From: an uncultured Prochlorococcus sp. | GTDB taxonomy: Bacteria; Cyanobacteriota; Cyanobacteriia; PCC-6307; Cyanobiaceae | DNA length: 49,110 bases | Direction: 5' to 3' | Assembly: GCA_902590355.1 (NCBI GenBank) | Contig: CACIWI010000006.1 | Span: 1 to 49,110 of the forward strand | In this document: positions 1 through 9,221 of the stretch, piece after piece | Layout: the number at the start of each line of letters is the position of its first letter | Numbering within the stretch: the stretch's first letter is position 1 | Made by a program: the position numbers and the translations under genes | Notes under the pieces: generated by a model | Databases searched by the model: none | What the model saw: the letters and a program-made list of their open reading frames with translations, nothing else | Told to the model about the DNA's origin: nothing

Positions 1-1
1 T

Positions 2-499
2 AGATCGAATGTACCAGCTGACAAGCTTATTGCTCTGACATGGCAAGAAGAAATTAAAAATTCTCTAAAAGATTGCATAGATATTGAACTCAATGGGGTT
101 GAATCTACAACGGTTTATAAGAATTTAAGTTTAGGAATTTATACAGCAGTTATTCTCGATTGGACTGGAGCTTATTCAGATCCAGAAGCCTATCTCACTC
201 CACTTTTAAGTTGTACTGAAATAGTTGATGGCATATGTAAAAAAGGAGAATCAGTTTACAGCGGTAGTTTTTGGGGATCTAATAAAGTGGAAAGTTTATT
301 TATTGAGAGTGAAAAAATAAGTGGAAATAAAAGATTAGAAAAACTTGTTGAAATTGAAAAAATAGCAGCAAGTTCAATACCTTATATTCCTATTTGGATC
401 TCCTCTCAAAAAGCATGGTCACAAAATAAAATATCAAAACCTATTTTTAATGGCGCAGGAATAATTTCATTGAGTGATCTTGAGTTTATTTATGAGTAG
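2..499 (+). CDS. ABC transporter substrate-binding protein, peptide/SBP_bac_5 type (3' part only)
   Basis: The reading frame is open from base 2 to the TAG at 497-499, so this is the C-terminal part (about 165 residues) of a gene that begins outside the window. It shows features of family 5 solute-binding proteins: a WTGAYSDPEAYL stretch around the ligand-binding cleft and a C-terminal segment IPYIPIW that resembles the closing part of DppA/OppA-type proteins. Such proteins capture oligopeptides or related solutes in the periplasm and deliver them to a membrane permease. The next gene, a DppB-type permease, overlaps its stop by 8 bases, so the two are one transcription and transport unit. The substrate cannot be read from this fragment. 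Confidence 0.85.
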   Translation, partial: RSNVPADKLIALTWQEEIKNSLKDCIDIELNGVESTTVYKNLSLGIYTAVILDWTGAYSDPEAYLTPLLSCTEIVDGICKKGESVYSGSFWGSNKVESLFIESEKISGNKRLEKLVEIEKIAASSIPYIPIWISSQKAWSQNKISKPIFNGAGIISLSDLEFIYE

Positions 500-1514
500 A
501 AATTTAAATAAACTATTAAATTATTCCTTATTAAAAATTTCATTAATACCGATAATGTTGTGGATAATTTCTTCATTAGTTTTTATTTTATTAAGAGTTG
601 CTCCCGGCGATCCTGTCGATGCCATACTTGGATCTGGTGCAGATGAGGTTTCTAGGGAATTTCTAAGAAATAAATTGGGGCTTGATGAACCTTTAATAAA
701 TCAATATTTTTCATATATTAAAAATATATTGCACTTAAATTTTGGCCAATCTCTTAGTACCCAAGAGCCAGTCCTTAATATTATTATAAAGTCGTTGCCT
801 GCAAGTCTTGAGCTTGGATTCTTTTCAATATTAAGTGCCATACTAATAGGATTTCCATTGGGAATAATTGGCTTAAGAAATAGAGGGAAAAAGACTGATT
901 ATTTTGCGAGAATATTAGGAATTGCTACATATGCGATCCCTCCTTTTTGGGGTGCAATGTTAGCTCAATTATTATTTTCTGTATTTTTTAATATTTCCCC
1001 AATTGGAGGGAGATTTCCTATATTTCACCAAAAACCCCAAATTACAGGTTTTTTAGTTTTAGATAGTATTCTTTCAAATAATATCATTGCCTTGAAAGAT
1101 AGTCTTTATCATCTTGCACTTCCTTCGATTACCCTTGGCTTTTTATTAAGTGGTATATTCAGCCGCTCATTAAGAGTAAATTTGGATAAGACATTAAAAA
1201 GTGATTATGTAAATGCTGCTATATGTAGAGGAATATCGAGGAAAAAAATATTTTTAAACCATGCATTGCCTAATGCTCTATTGCCAATTGTCACTATTTC
1301 TGGCTTGACTATGGCCTCTTTAGCAGGAGGTGCTCTTTTGTTCGAGGTGACTTTCTCATGGCCAGGTATAGCTTTAAGATTACATGAAGCTATTTCTCAA
1401 AGAGACTATACCTTGGTTCAAGGAATTGTAATTTTTACCTCTATGCTCATAGTCTCTTTAAATCTATTCGTGGATATTTTAATCGCATATTTAGATCCAC
1501 GAATAGAGTACTAA
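492..1514 (+). CDS. ABC transporter permease, DppB/OppB type
   Basis: Inner-membrane permease of the peptide/nickel ABC importer family, 340 residues. An N-terminal membrane helix is followed by the family sequence RVAPGDPVDAILG and a multi-helix core. The EAA-type loop that contacts the ATPase lies near the C-terminal third (NAAICRGISRKKIFLNHALPNAL). I chose the ATG at 492, which overlaps the upstream stop (ATGAGTAG), over a GTG at 474 that would overlap the binding-protein gene more deeply. It would form the pore for the solute bound by the upstream protein. No second permease or ATPase gene follows: the next gene is on the other strand and overlaps the last 4 bases, so the remaining subunits must be encoded elsewhere. 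Confidence 0.9.
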   Translation: MSRNLNKLLNYSLLKISLIPIMLWIISSLVFILLRVAPGDPVDAILGSGADEVSREFLRNKLGLDEPLINQYFSYIKNILHLNFGQSLSTQEPVLNIIIKSLPASLELGFFSILSAILIGFPLGIIGLRNRGKKTDYFARILGIATYAIPPFWGAMLAQLLFSVFFNISPIGGRFPIFHQKPQITGFLVLDSILSNNIIALKDSLYHLALPSITLGFLLSGIFSRSLRVNLDKTLKSDYVNAAICRGISRKKIFLNHALPNALLPIVTISGLTMASLAGGALLFEVTFSWPGIALRLHEAISQRDYTLVQGIVIFTSMLIVSLNLFVDILIAYLDPRIEY

Positions 1515-3061
1515 TTTTCGGAAATTTCTTTTATCGTTTCAAGATCTAAAAGATGGAAGTCAAGTCCCAAATCTCTTTGGTTTTTAACTACATTAGGGAT
1601 CTTTTGGTCTTTAATATTTTTTAAAAATTCAACTATAAATTTAGTAGATAAATCTTGTACTAATATTGGCTCTGAACCAATAAAAGATTCACTTATTTTG
1701 AAGAGGTCATTATTTTCTTCATAGCTTTTATTTATTCTTATTGGAGAGAAATGACTTGCCCCTTCAATAATTAGAAATCTATTTGATGGATTATCTAAAG
1801 CATAAAAAACTCTAAATTGTTCATTCACTAACGGTGTAATAAGGTCATAAGTACCACCTATTAGAAGAGTTGGAGCTTTAATGCCTGTACTATTTTCTTT
1901 TGGCCAAAGTAAACTGCCAAATGAATTAAAACCTATAATCGCGCTGGCGTTATTAGTGTTATTTTTCTTAGGGAATGGTATTTCGCTCAACTGACATTGA
2001 AGTAATTTAGATAAGTTTGTTACAGCAAAGTCTTCTAATGCCGAATCACATTTGTCCTCTAATTGTTTAGTAGGTTTATTGCCTTCATGTAAAAGTGCTA
2101 TTAAAGCACCAAGTGAATGTCCCATCAAAATATATGACTTATTAGGTAAACCAAATTCTCCATTTTCATGAGCTTTCAATACAGCATCTAAATCTTTAAT
2201 TCTATATAAGAAAAAGTCTGCACTTCCTGGTATTGTTCCCTTACCTTCAAGTACTTCTTTGAATGATTCTAAATTACTCCCTCTATGATCTATGAATAAT
2301 ATTGGCCAACCTCTTCTAGCCAATTCGTTGCCTATCCATTTGAAATTATTAATTTCGCCCCCAAGTCCTGGCATAAAAATTATCAGTTCTTTATCATCAT
2401 TTGTTTTGTTGCTTTTCGATATTTCAATTTCAAAGGGTTTCACTCGGTGAGGAGCATAAATTTTTTTATCAATTTTTATTAGATCTTGAGTTGATTTCTT
2501 TTCAGTATTTTTAAAGGGATTTTGGTTCGTTCTTTCCAGTTGATTTAATTTGGTTAAAAGTTCTTGTTGCATTGCTAATTCATTTTTCCAAGATGAAATT
2601 ATTAAAATTAAATTATCAATATCTAGTGAAATTTCTTCTGATGGTAATGCCTTTATGATGTCTAAAGTTGAAACTTCTTCTTTTTGATCTAATAAATTTT
2701 CTATAGTGTTATATATTTCTGTTCCATTATTCTCATTTGGAACTTTAATACTTTTGCTTAATTCTGTAAGAATATTACGCCCTATCCAACTTCTTAATAT
2801 TTCTCTATTTAATCCCTCTTCTTTAAAAACTGGAAATTCTAAAAATTTAGATAATTCAAAAATTCTTATAAATCCATTTTTTTTTAACCAATCTATTAAT
2901 TCTGTTGAATCATCTTTGTATTTTTCTAATTTTGATAATTGTTCTATAGTAAGAGGGATTTCCATCTCTTCAAATTTAATATTTATCTTTTCAGCAGCCC
3001 TTAAACCATTATTAAAAAATAAACCACAAAAACTAAAAAAAATTATAAAAATGTATTTCAC
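1511..3061 (-). CDS. Secreted alpha/beta hydrolase with DUF1400 domain
   Basis: A 516-residue protein with an N-terminal signal peptide ending near RAAEK, then a DUF1400-like region (about residues 25-110, pattern of short helices around IPLTIEQLSKLEKY), a linker, and an alpha/beta hydrolase domain from about residue 205. Visible catalytic features are the nucleophile elbow GHSLG (Ser316), a likely acid in GGTYD (Asp406) and the histidine in GASHF (His437), with PGLGG as oxyanion region. This arrangement is typical of cyanobacterial DUF1400 hydrolases, whose substrate is unknown to me. The start is GTG at 3061, two bases from the divergent MFS gene; the signal peptide right after it supports this start. 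Confidence 0.85.
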   Translation of the reverse strand: MKYIFIIFFSFCGLFFNNGLRAAEKINIKFEEMEIPLTIEQLSKLEKYKDDSTELIDWLKKNGFIRIFELSKFLEFPVFKEEGLNREILRSWIGRNILTELSKSIKVPNENNGTEIYNTIENLLDQKEEVSTLDIIKALPSEEISLDIDNLILIISSWKNELAMQQELLTKLNQLERTNQNPFKNTEKKSTQDLIKIDKKIYAPHRVKPFEIEISKSNKTNDDKELIIFMPGLGGEINNFKWIGNELARRGWPILFIDHRGSNLESFKEVLEGKGTIPGSADFFLYRIKDLDAVLKAHENGEFGLPNKSYILMGHSLGALIALLHEGNKPTKQLEDKCDSALEDFAVTNLSKLLQCQLSEIPFPKKNNTNNASAIIGFNSFGSLLWPKENSTGIKAPTLLIGGTYDLITPLVNEQFRVFYALDNPSNRFLIIEGASHFSPIRINKSYEENNDLFKISESFIGSEPILVQDLSTKFIVEFLKNIKDQKIPNVVKNQRDLGLDFHLLDLETIKEISEN

Positions 3062-3063
3062 TA

Positions 3064-4293
3064 GTGATTAGTCCTAATAGTTTACAAATTAGCCAAAATT
3101 GGTGGATTCAATTTCCATATCATTTGAGGTTAATAACCAAGATAAGATTTTACGCTGCATTTGGAGCAGGAGGTGTTATTTATTTAACATCACTTATTTT
3201 TAATAACTTAGGATTATCGGCAACAGATATTGGCTTAGGGTTTACCATTTCAGCAATAATTGGAACCATAACAAGACTCTTTACAGGAAATTATCTTAAC
3301 AAAACAGGGAAAATCCAATTTCCTATCGTTAGTTCTTCAATACTAAGTATTGCAGCAAGCTTATGTCTCATTTTTTCAAGAGACACTTTTTTGTACATAA
3401 TTGGACAAGCACTTGTTGGGGGTGCTGCAGGAATATATTGGCCTGCTGCCGAGTTTGGGGTACCCTATTTTTGCCATCCTATCGATACACGAAAAGCGTA
3501 TGCTCTTGTAAGAAGTTCGGAAGCATTAGGAATATTTCTAGGGGTATTCTTAGGGGGTTATATGACGAATTTTTTGTATTCAAAATCAATATTTATAAAT
3601 GATATATTTTGCATGTTAGTTATCACTTATTTAATATCTAGAAATAGTTCTTCTATAAAAAGAAAATTAGAAAATTTCCAAAAAAAATTAGTAGATCCAA
3701 TTAATCAGGGACAATTGAAATGGAATAAAAATTCAACAATAATAATTTTAACTATTTTATTGATAACTACCTCTTTAGCCTTGATACAAGTAACTTTACC
3801 TCTGGATCTTGTTAAAGGTGGAGTATATCGCAATGCATTAAGCAAAGAAATTATTAGTCTTATAATTTCTATTCAGTTAATTTTATTGTTGTTTTTACAA
3901 TGGCCTGTCGGTTCTTGGATATCTAAGAAAGAAAGATTATTTGGCTTGAAATTTAGTTTAATAAATTTCTCTTTCGCTTCATTTTTATTATTTATTTCTA
4001 GTTATTTAAATATCCCAGCGTTTTATCTAATTTCTTTGGCATTGATTTTAGTAAGTGTAGGGACTGCTTCATTTCTTCCAACATCAACAGATGTCGTTTT
4101 CAGAATAGCTCCTTCAAATAAAAAAGGTTTCGCACTTGCTCTACTATCACAATGTTTCGCTATGGGTTATTTTTTTGGACCATTTATTTCAGGACGCATA
4201 TTAGATCTATTTGGTTATGCTTCAATAATCTGGCTTTCAATTTCTTGTTGTTGCTTTATTGCCTTTACAATTCTATTTAAGAGATTATTTTAA
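3064..4293 (+). CDS. Major facilitator superfamily transporter
   Basis: A 409-residue polytopic membrane protein with about 12 hydrophobic segments split by a basic central loop (around residues 195-220, rich in Lys and Arg). Glycine-rich helices and the GRILDLFGY end are typical of MFS carriers. The substrate is not recognisable. The assigned start is GTG at 3064, only two bases from the start of the divergent hydrolase gene; an in-frame TTG at 3124 is an alternative and would give more room for regulatory sequence. Its last 4 bases overlap the end of the converging DUF2834 gene. Confidence 0.8.
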   Translation: MISPNSLQISQNWWIQFPYHLRLITKIRFYAAFGAGGVIYLTSLIFNNLGLSATDIGLGFTISAIIGTITRLFTGNYLNKTGKIQFPIVSSSILSIAASLCLIFSRDTFLYIIGQALVGGAAGIYWPAAEFGVPYFCHPIDTRKAYALVRSSEALGIFLGVFLGGYMTNFLYSKSIFINDIFCMLVITYLISRNSSSIKRKLENFQKKLVDPINQGQLKWNKNSTIIILTILLITTSLALIQVTLPLDLVKGGVYRNALSKEIISLIISIQLILLLFLQWPVGSWISKKERLFGLKFSLINFSFASFLLFISSYLNIPAFYLISLALILVSVGTASFLPTSTDVVFRIAPSNKKGFALALLSQCFAMGYFFGPFISGRILDLFGYASIIWLSISCCCFIAFTILFKRLF

Positions 4294-4661
4294 TTAATCT
4301 TTTCTAATTCAATAATTCTTCTCTCTCTTAGAAATAAGAAAAAAGGTGCAGAGAATGCGAAGGCTATAAGAAAAGTTCCAATGTATACAACCCACATATT
4401 CTTCATGTTTAGTTTTTTTGATTCATTTACTATCCATATAAAAATAGCGCTTGCACCTACTAATAAGTCTCTAGAAATTGACTGAGCTGCAGGGTTTGCA
4501 TTCGCTAAAGAAATGAAGTTATTTATATCAAAGCTGTTTCCATATTCCCTAGCAAATTCGAAATTTGCCAACATTGGCAGAACAGCTCCCAAAATTGATA
4601 GAAAAAGGTAAAGAAAAGATAGTATCTGTTTATTATCTTTTAAAATGTTAAATGAATTCAC
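4290..4661 (-). CDS. DUF2834 family membrane protein
   Basis: A 123-residue protein with three to four membrane segments. The pattern of a first helix with LGAVLPM, a central DLLVGASAIFIWIV helix and a C-terminal helix ending in FLFLRERR fits the DUF2834 family of small bacterial membrane proteins, for which no function is established. It lies convergent to the MFS gene and divergent from the PfkB kinase. Identification rests on remembered family pattern, so moderate certainty on the family and none on function. Confidence 0.7.
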   Translation of the reverse strand: MNSFNILKDNKQILSFLYLFLSILGAVLPMLANFEFAREYGNSFDINNFISLANANPAAQSISRDLLVGASAIFIWIVNESKKLNMKNMWVVYIGTFLIAFAFSAPFFLFLRERRIIELEKIN

Positions 4662-4702
4662 TTGTCAAAAATATTTATTTTAATAATAGTATTTAAAAGC
4701 TT

Positions 4703-5572
4703 ATGGTTGTTGACAAGAATAATAAAGTTGAAGACTATAAATTTAAAAAAGGAAATTTAAATTTTGCCGTTATTGGTCATGTTGAGTGGATAAATTTTTT
4801 AAAGGTTGATCAATTACCAAAACCCGGAGTTATTTCTCATTCTGAAAAGTCACTTGAGTATCCAGCTGGTGGTGGATCTATTATCGCGAAAGTACTTTCT
4901 GATTTAACTTTAAACCAAATTCATTTTTTTACGTCATTAGGTAATGATGATTATGGAGATAAGTGTTTCAAGATTCTCTCAAATATGGGAATTAAGTTGC
5001 ATGTAGCTTGGCGTGATAAACCAACTAGAAGAGGATTTAGTTTAATTGACTCTCAAGGTGAAAGAGCAATAACAGTTATTGGAGAAAGGTTAGCTCCAAC
5101 TCATAAAGACAATTTAGAATGGAACATTTTAAAAAAAATGGACGGAATTTTTATTACTGCATCTGATTCAGAGATTTTTAAAATGGCTAGATCAGCTTCA
5201 ATACTTTGTACAACACCAAGGGTAGGATTAAATACAATTAATAATTCAAATGTTCTTTTAGATGGATTAATTGGCAGTAATCTTGATCCCGGAGAAGTTT
5301 TTTCTTTTTCTGAATTATCGTTAAAACCGAGATATACTATTAAAACCGAGGGAGAGAAGGGAGGCATAATATTTCCAGGAGGAAGATATAAGGCTCTTAA
5401 AAACAAAAAATTAAAGGTTGATTCTTATGGATGTGGTGATTCTTTTGCCGCGGGCATTCTTTATGGAATGGCATCTAAATGGGATATAGATAAAAGTTTA
5501 AATCTTGCTAAAGTAATGGGAAGGGACGCTAGTGAATTTTTCGGACCATATGCAAATATTGATGAAAAATAA
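4703..5572 (+). CDS. PfkB/ribokinase-family sugar kinase
   Basis: A 289-residue kinase of the PfkB family, which phosphorylates sugars or nucleosides with ATP. The N-terminal glycine pair motif (YPAGGGSIIAKVL, about residue 52) and the C-terminal PfkB signature (VDSYGCGDSFAAG, with the catalytic base Asp near residue 246) are both present. The usual DTxGAGD has become DSYGCGD, a mild deviation that keeps the anion-hole glycines and the Asp. The specific substrate cannot be deduced. A 63-aa and a 117-aa gene follow closely on the same strand and may be co-transcribed. Confidence 0.88.
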   Translation: MVVDKNNKVEDYKFKKGNLNFAVIGHVEWINFLKVDQLPKPGVISHSEKSLEYPAGGGSIIAKVLSDLTLNQIHFFTSLGNDDYGDKCFKILSNMGIKLHVAWRDKPTRRGFSLIDSQGERAITVIGERLAPTHKDNLEWNILKKMDGIFITASDSEIFKMARSASILCTTPRVGLNTINNSNVLLDGLIGSNLDPGEVFSFSELSLKPRYTIKTEGEKGGIIFPGGRYKALKNKKLKVDSYGCGDSFAAGILYGMASKWDIDKSLNLAKVMGRDASEFFGPYANIDEK

Positions 5573-5588
5573 TTGAATTAACACTTAC

Positions 5589-5780
5589 ATGAGCAATCTA
5601 GATAATAAAAATAAAAATATTCTTATAGAAAACATTATTGTTTTCTTTTTATTTACTGTTTTCTTGGTTTTTAAATCTTTGAAAACTTTATCTAGAATTT
5701 TTACTTATGGAATCTTAAGAAAAGAAATATTAACTACTAAAAGTAACTTAGGGGTAGATATTAAAATAAAAATTAAATAG
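5589..5780 (+). CDS. Small single-helix membrane protein, unknown
   Basis: A 63-residue protein with one hydrophobic segment (IIVFFLFTVFLVF, about residues 16-28) and a basic C-terminus. It begins 16 bases after the sugar kinase stop and is followed after 3 bases by another small membrane-anchored gene, so the three probably form one transcript. I do not recognise a family. Confidence 0.55.
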   Translation: MSNLDNKNKNILIENIIVFFLFTVFLVFKSLKTLSRIFTYGILRKEILTTKSNLGVDIKIKIK

Positions 5781-5783
5781 TTA

Positions 5784-6137
5784 ATGAATATATTTTTATT
5801 TTTTCTAATTTTAGGATTTATTTTTTTAGTCTATAAAAAAATTAAATATAAAAAACCAAAGAACCTAAAATTAAACAAATTTAAAAATAAACTTCAAAGC
5901 ACGCAAACAAATATTGAAAGAATTTTTTTAAGAGAGGAAGAAAAAACCTTTTCAAACCCTAATATAAATATATATATTGGGAGTTATGATAACGAAGAAA
6001 ATATTAATAGGAAATCTAATATTCACAGAGCAAGGCTTTCAAAATTTAAGAAATCCAAATTAAATGGTGAAATGATATTTCAAGATAATGAACAGAGGAT
6101 TTATAAATTTAATAATGGTAAGAAAGTTTATTTATAA
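5784..6137 (+). CDS. Small membrane-anchored protein with Lys-rich tail, unknown
   Basis: A 117-residue protein: an N-terminal membrane helix (residues 2-18), then a very basic, probably cytoplasmic tail with many Lys and Asn. It follows the preceding 63-aa gene by 3 bases, suggesting translational coupling. No catalytic motif or known family was recognised. Confidence 0.6.
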   Translation: MNIFLFFLILGFIFLVYKKIKYKKPKNLKLNKFKNKLQSTQTNIERIFLREEEKTFSNPNINIYIGSYDNEENINRKSNIHRARLSKFKKSKLNGEMIFQDNEQRIYKFNNGKKVYL

Positions 6138-6160
6138 AGAGTTTACTTATAGTTTTTGTT

Positions 6161-6679
6161 TTAACTACACTCAAGACTTTCTCTGGTTGAAACTCCTGTT
6201 GTTGGATTGATCCCATCAGCAATTTCACAAAGATTTCTTTGATCTTCGCTGTCAAGAATAGCGTAAGAAAAATCTGCTCCTTCTATTTGAGCTCCTGCAA
6301 AACTGCTACCTGATGCGATCATATTTATTAAAACAGCATTTCTAAGATCTGTTTTTTGGAAATTAACTCGATCAGAAAGAGTATCGGTCAGGTCGATTCC
6401 ATTTAAATTAGAACCTTTTAGATCAGATAGGGTTAAGGTTGTCCCATGTAAATCAACGTCACTAAAATCTGCATCTCTCGCAACTGCTCCAGCTATAGAT
6501 GACAAATGAAGATCCTCTCCATGGAAATCAAATCCTGTAATATTAGATCTTACATAACTTGGAACTTCATCTCCCTCGCCCTTAACAGCTACATTTGCCC
6601 CAGCAAAAACTGGAGAGGATAAAACTAAGAAAGAAAAAGTTATGCATAAAAGATATTTTAAAAATCTGAAAAATTTCAT
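6161..6679 (-). CDS. Lumenal pentapeptide-repeat protein
   Basis: A 172-residue exported protein. A signal peptide ends near VFAGA; the body has consecutive A(D/N)LxX pentapeptides (for example ADFSD, VDLHG, SDLKG, SNLNG, IDLTD) that should fold as a right-handed quadrilateral beta-helix. The C-terminus carries two cysteines in a CEIADGINPTTG...TRESLEC context, the ending shared by thylakoid-lumen pentapeptide proteins of cyanobacteria and plants. The location is therefore probably the thylakoid lumen, with a disulfide between the two Cys. The role of the family is not established. Confidence 0.85.
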   Translation of the reverse strand: MKFFRFLKYLLCITFSFLVLSSPVFAGANVAVKGEGDEVPSYVRSNITGFDFHGEDLHLSSIAGAVARDADFSDVDLHGTTLTLSDLKGSNLNGIDLTDTLSDRVNFQKTDLRNAVLINMIASGSSFAGAQIEGADFSYAILDSEDQRNLCEIADGINPTTGVSTRESLECS

Positions 6680-6762
6680 ACTAGAAAATTCGAATATTAT
6701 TATTTTATAACAATTAGATAATTTTTTGAATCGATGAATAAATTTAGAATCCCTTTTTAAGA

Positions 6763-7284
6763 TTATTTAACACTATAAATTTTAAATCTAGGTTCTAAAT
6801 TAGTTATACAATCTAGAAGTTTTTTATTATCTTTGCTATTAGTAACTTTGAATTCAGATTCAACTGTACCTTCTTTATCTCTTATAGCTTGATTTAAAAC
6901 TATGGAACCGTTTTCGTCAGATACTGATCTATGAAAAGTTCCTCTAGGTATTCTTAGAATATATCCACAAGATTCTAATCTAACTTTATAAAAAGGATAA
7001 TCCCAGCCAAAATTGACAAGAAAAAATGTTCTTCCCCCAGAGATAGCCAATAGATTATCTTCTTGATTGTGATGTATGTAAAATTGCCAATTATTAAATT
7101 CTTCATTATTTGGCGGACTAACTGCAGGACCACTGTGAATAACTAGATCTCTATAGTTTGATTTATTAACACTAATATCAAAAAATCTTACATCTTTTGT
7201 ATCGCGAAATTTTTCATAACTTATCAATTCAAACATTTTCGATTTGTTTGATTTGATAACTGGAATTTCTAAACTTGAGTTCAA
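6763..7284 (-). CDS. Cupin-like protein, function unknown
   Basis: A 173-residue soluble protein whose middle reads like a cupin barrel: a first motif with HHNQEDNLLAISGG (about residues 71-84) and a second with a glycine, IPRGTFHRSVS (about residues 112-122). Histidines at both motifs could bind a metal. The usual GX5HXHX3-4E spacing is not perfect, so metal binding is uncertain. It lies upstream in orientation of nothing obvious and precedes the transglutaminase cluster on the same strand with a 125-base gap. Specific reaction unknown. Confidence 0.55.
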   Translation of the reverse strand: MNSSLEIPVIKSNKSKMFELISYEKFRDTKDVRFFDISVNKSNYRDLVIHSGPAVSPPNNEEFNNWQFYIHHNQEDNLLAISGGRTFFLVNFGWDYPFYKVRLESCGYILRIPRGTFHRSVSDENGSIVLNQAIRDKEGTVESEFKVTNSKDNKKLLDCITNLEPRFKIYSVK

Positions 7285-7409
7285 TTTTCTTTAAAGATTA
7301 CACAAATGAAAACAGATATATTTATCCAAGAACGTATCAATTAACACTAAAAAAGAAACATATTGTTATTTATATTTTCTTGTTATTTAAAAGATTAAAA
7401 ATTTAGTAT

Positions 7410-8267
7410 TTATTTTATTTCAAGAGGTTTGATTTCCCAGGATAAAGTATTATCTAAATTATTTTTTCCTATAAAGTTTCCTGTAATTACAGAAGTTAAA
7501 TTAGATTTTGAAGAGGATACTAATGTTAAATATCTATCATCTATTAATCCTTTTCCGCTTGGATCAAAACCTCTCCAACCAGCGCCTGGAATATATAATT
7601 CAGCCCAAGCGTGTAAATCCAACCCAGAGGGTAACGGATCTTCAAAATGATAACCACTTACAAACCTACTTGGGATACCTATAGATCTACAAGCTTCTAC
7701 CATCAGCATTGCTAAATCTCTGCATGAACCTATACGTTCTCTAAGCGTTCTACTTGCCGGCCATGCTGGTCCTGTATGTCTTTTGGTATATTTAACCCGA
7801 TCTTGAATAATCTCTATTAGCTGGTAGGTAAATGATAATGCGTTATTAATGCTTCCTGCTAAGGCTTCTTGGGCAAGTTCTACTGCAGAGGGATCGTGTT
7901 GTCCATTAGGCATCCATCCCTCTAATGCTCCCTGTAAATCTCTGTTAATAATGCTTCTACAAAAAGGTAATGTTAAATCTCTATTTTTAACTCCATCAAT
8001 AATGTTTGGATGTTTAATAGTTTCAACTTCACTGATTGATTCAATAATTAAATTATCTGTTAATCCATTGAATCTGATTCTATTAATCTCTTCTCCGCTG
8101 GCAGCAAGTAATGGATAAATAATTTCTGGTTCTGGGGTTATTTTTAATTCAAAATTCTTTAGCTTTTGGAATCCATTTGACCTTGGCTTTATACATAACC
8201 TATGTTCGCCTAATTGAACGGGGTCTTCGTATTTATATTCAAGTTTGTGAATGTATTTAATTCTCAT
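7410..8267 (-). CDS. Transglutaminase-like cysteine protease (ATP-grasp/alpha-E cluster)
   Basis: A 285-residue protein with an N-terminal beta-rich bacterial transglutaminase N domain and a C-terminal transglutaminase-like core. The catalytic triad is readable: Cys182 in RIGSCRD, His219 in LDLHAWAE and Asp235 in WRGFDPS. Members act as peptidases or amide-forming enzymes. It is the last gene of a three-gene minus-strand operon with an alpha-E protein (12 bases upstream) and a circularly permuted ATP-grasp protein. That trio is conserved across bacteria and was proposed by comparative genomics to make or process a peptide; the product is unknown. Confidence 0.9.
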   Translation of the reverse strand: MRIKYIHKLEYKYEDPVQLGEHRLCIKPRSNGFQKLKNFELKITPEPEIIYPLLAASGEEINRIRFNGLTDNLIIESISEVETIKHPNIIDGVKNRDLTLPFCRSIINRDLQGALEGWMPNGQHDPSAVELAQEALAGSINNALSFTYQLIEIIQDRVKYTKRHTGPAWPASRTLRERIGSCRDLAMLMVEACRSIGIPSRFVSGYHFEDPLPSGLDLHAWAELYIPGAGWRGFDPSGKGLIDDRYLTLVSSSKSNLTSVITGNFIGKNNLDNTLSWEIKPLEIK

Positions 8268-8278
8268 TAATAAACTAA

Positions 8279-9220
8279 TTAATTAATAAAATATTTTTCT
8301 TGAATGAGATCATTTAATTTATTTAAATCCATTTGCAATGAATCGATTGCCTCATGTAAACCATCATTGATTATATCTTCAATTCTGATATAACTCCACT
8401 TTGCTTTAAGCAAACCTCTCATGCATTCTAATTCTGAAGGATTTTCAGTAGATGGTGAGGTATCTATCGTTTTAAGTGTATTGCTTATCCCATCAAGACA
8501 GTATCTTACAGATCTAGGGAAAATTGGATCAAGTAAAAGAAATCTCGCAACTGAATTAGGCTTTATAGAATTTTGCACTGCTTTCCTAAACATTTGATAA
8601 GCTCCAGCTGATCGTAAAAGTGCTATCCATTGCAGCTCATCAAGAACTCCTCCAAGTTCATCTAAGCTGGGTAGGAGTAAATAATATTTAACATCTAAAA
8701 TTCTTGATGTTTTGTCAGCTCTTTCGATTAATCTTCCAAGAATGCTAAATCTCCAGGCAAGATCTTTGCTTAGAGTCGCATCTGTAATTCCATAAAAAAG
8801 CTGACATTCCCTCCTTATTTCACTTAATTGTTCTTGTCTTGGTTTATTCCATATTGCCTCTCCTTCTTGCATATTCCAATATAAAATATTAATCTGTTCC
8901 CACATTTCTGTGGTCATGACATCTCTGATTTGTCTTGCATTTTCTCTTGCCATTTGAATGCAAGAAATTATACTATTTGGGTTTAAACGATCTCTTATTA
9001 AAAAATTAATAACGTCATCAGGTTTTTTCTCTGGGAATCTCTTATCAAAAGATTCTCTGTCACTCGAAGCATCAATTAAAGGGAGCCAAGGTTCGGCACT
9101 TCCTGGTGGACAATCTAATGACATAGCTTCGCTTACTTCCACGAAACGAGATATGTTTTCCGCACGTTCTAAATAACGATTGATCCAATAAAGAGATTCT
9201 GCTACACGACTTAAAAGCAT
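8279..9220 (-). CDS. Alpha-E domain protein (formerly DUF403)
   Basis: A 313-residue all-alpha protein beginning LLSRVAESLYWINRYLERAEN, the hallmark of the alpha-E family, with further conserved segments (RENARQIRDVMTTEMWEQIN, FSILGRLIERADKTSRILD). It is of full family length. It starts one base beyond the stop of the ATP-grasp gene and precedes the transglutaminase gene by 11 bases, so the three are tightly coupled. The biochemical role of alpha-E domains is not known; association with ATP-grasp and transglutaminase enzymes is the main clue. Confidence 0.92.
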   Translation of the reverse strand: MLLSRVAESLYWINRYLERAENISRFVEVSEAMSLDCPPGSAEPWLPLIDASSDRESFDKRFPEKKPDDVINFLIRDRLNPNSIISCIQMARENARQIRDVMTTEMWEQINILYWNMQEGEAIWNKPRQEQLSEIRRECQLFYGITDATLSKDLAWRFSILGRLIERADKTSRILDVKYYLLLPSLDELGGVLDELQWIALLRSAGAYQMFRKAVQNSIKPNSVARFLLLDPIFPRSVRYCLDGISNTLKTIDTSPSTENPSELECMRGLLKAKWSYIRIEDIINDGLHEAIDSLQMDLNKLNDLIQEKYFIN

Positions 9221-9221
9221 A

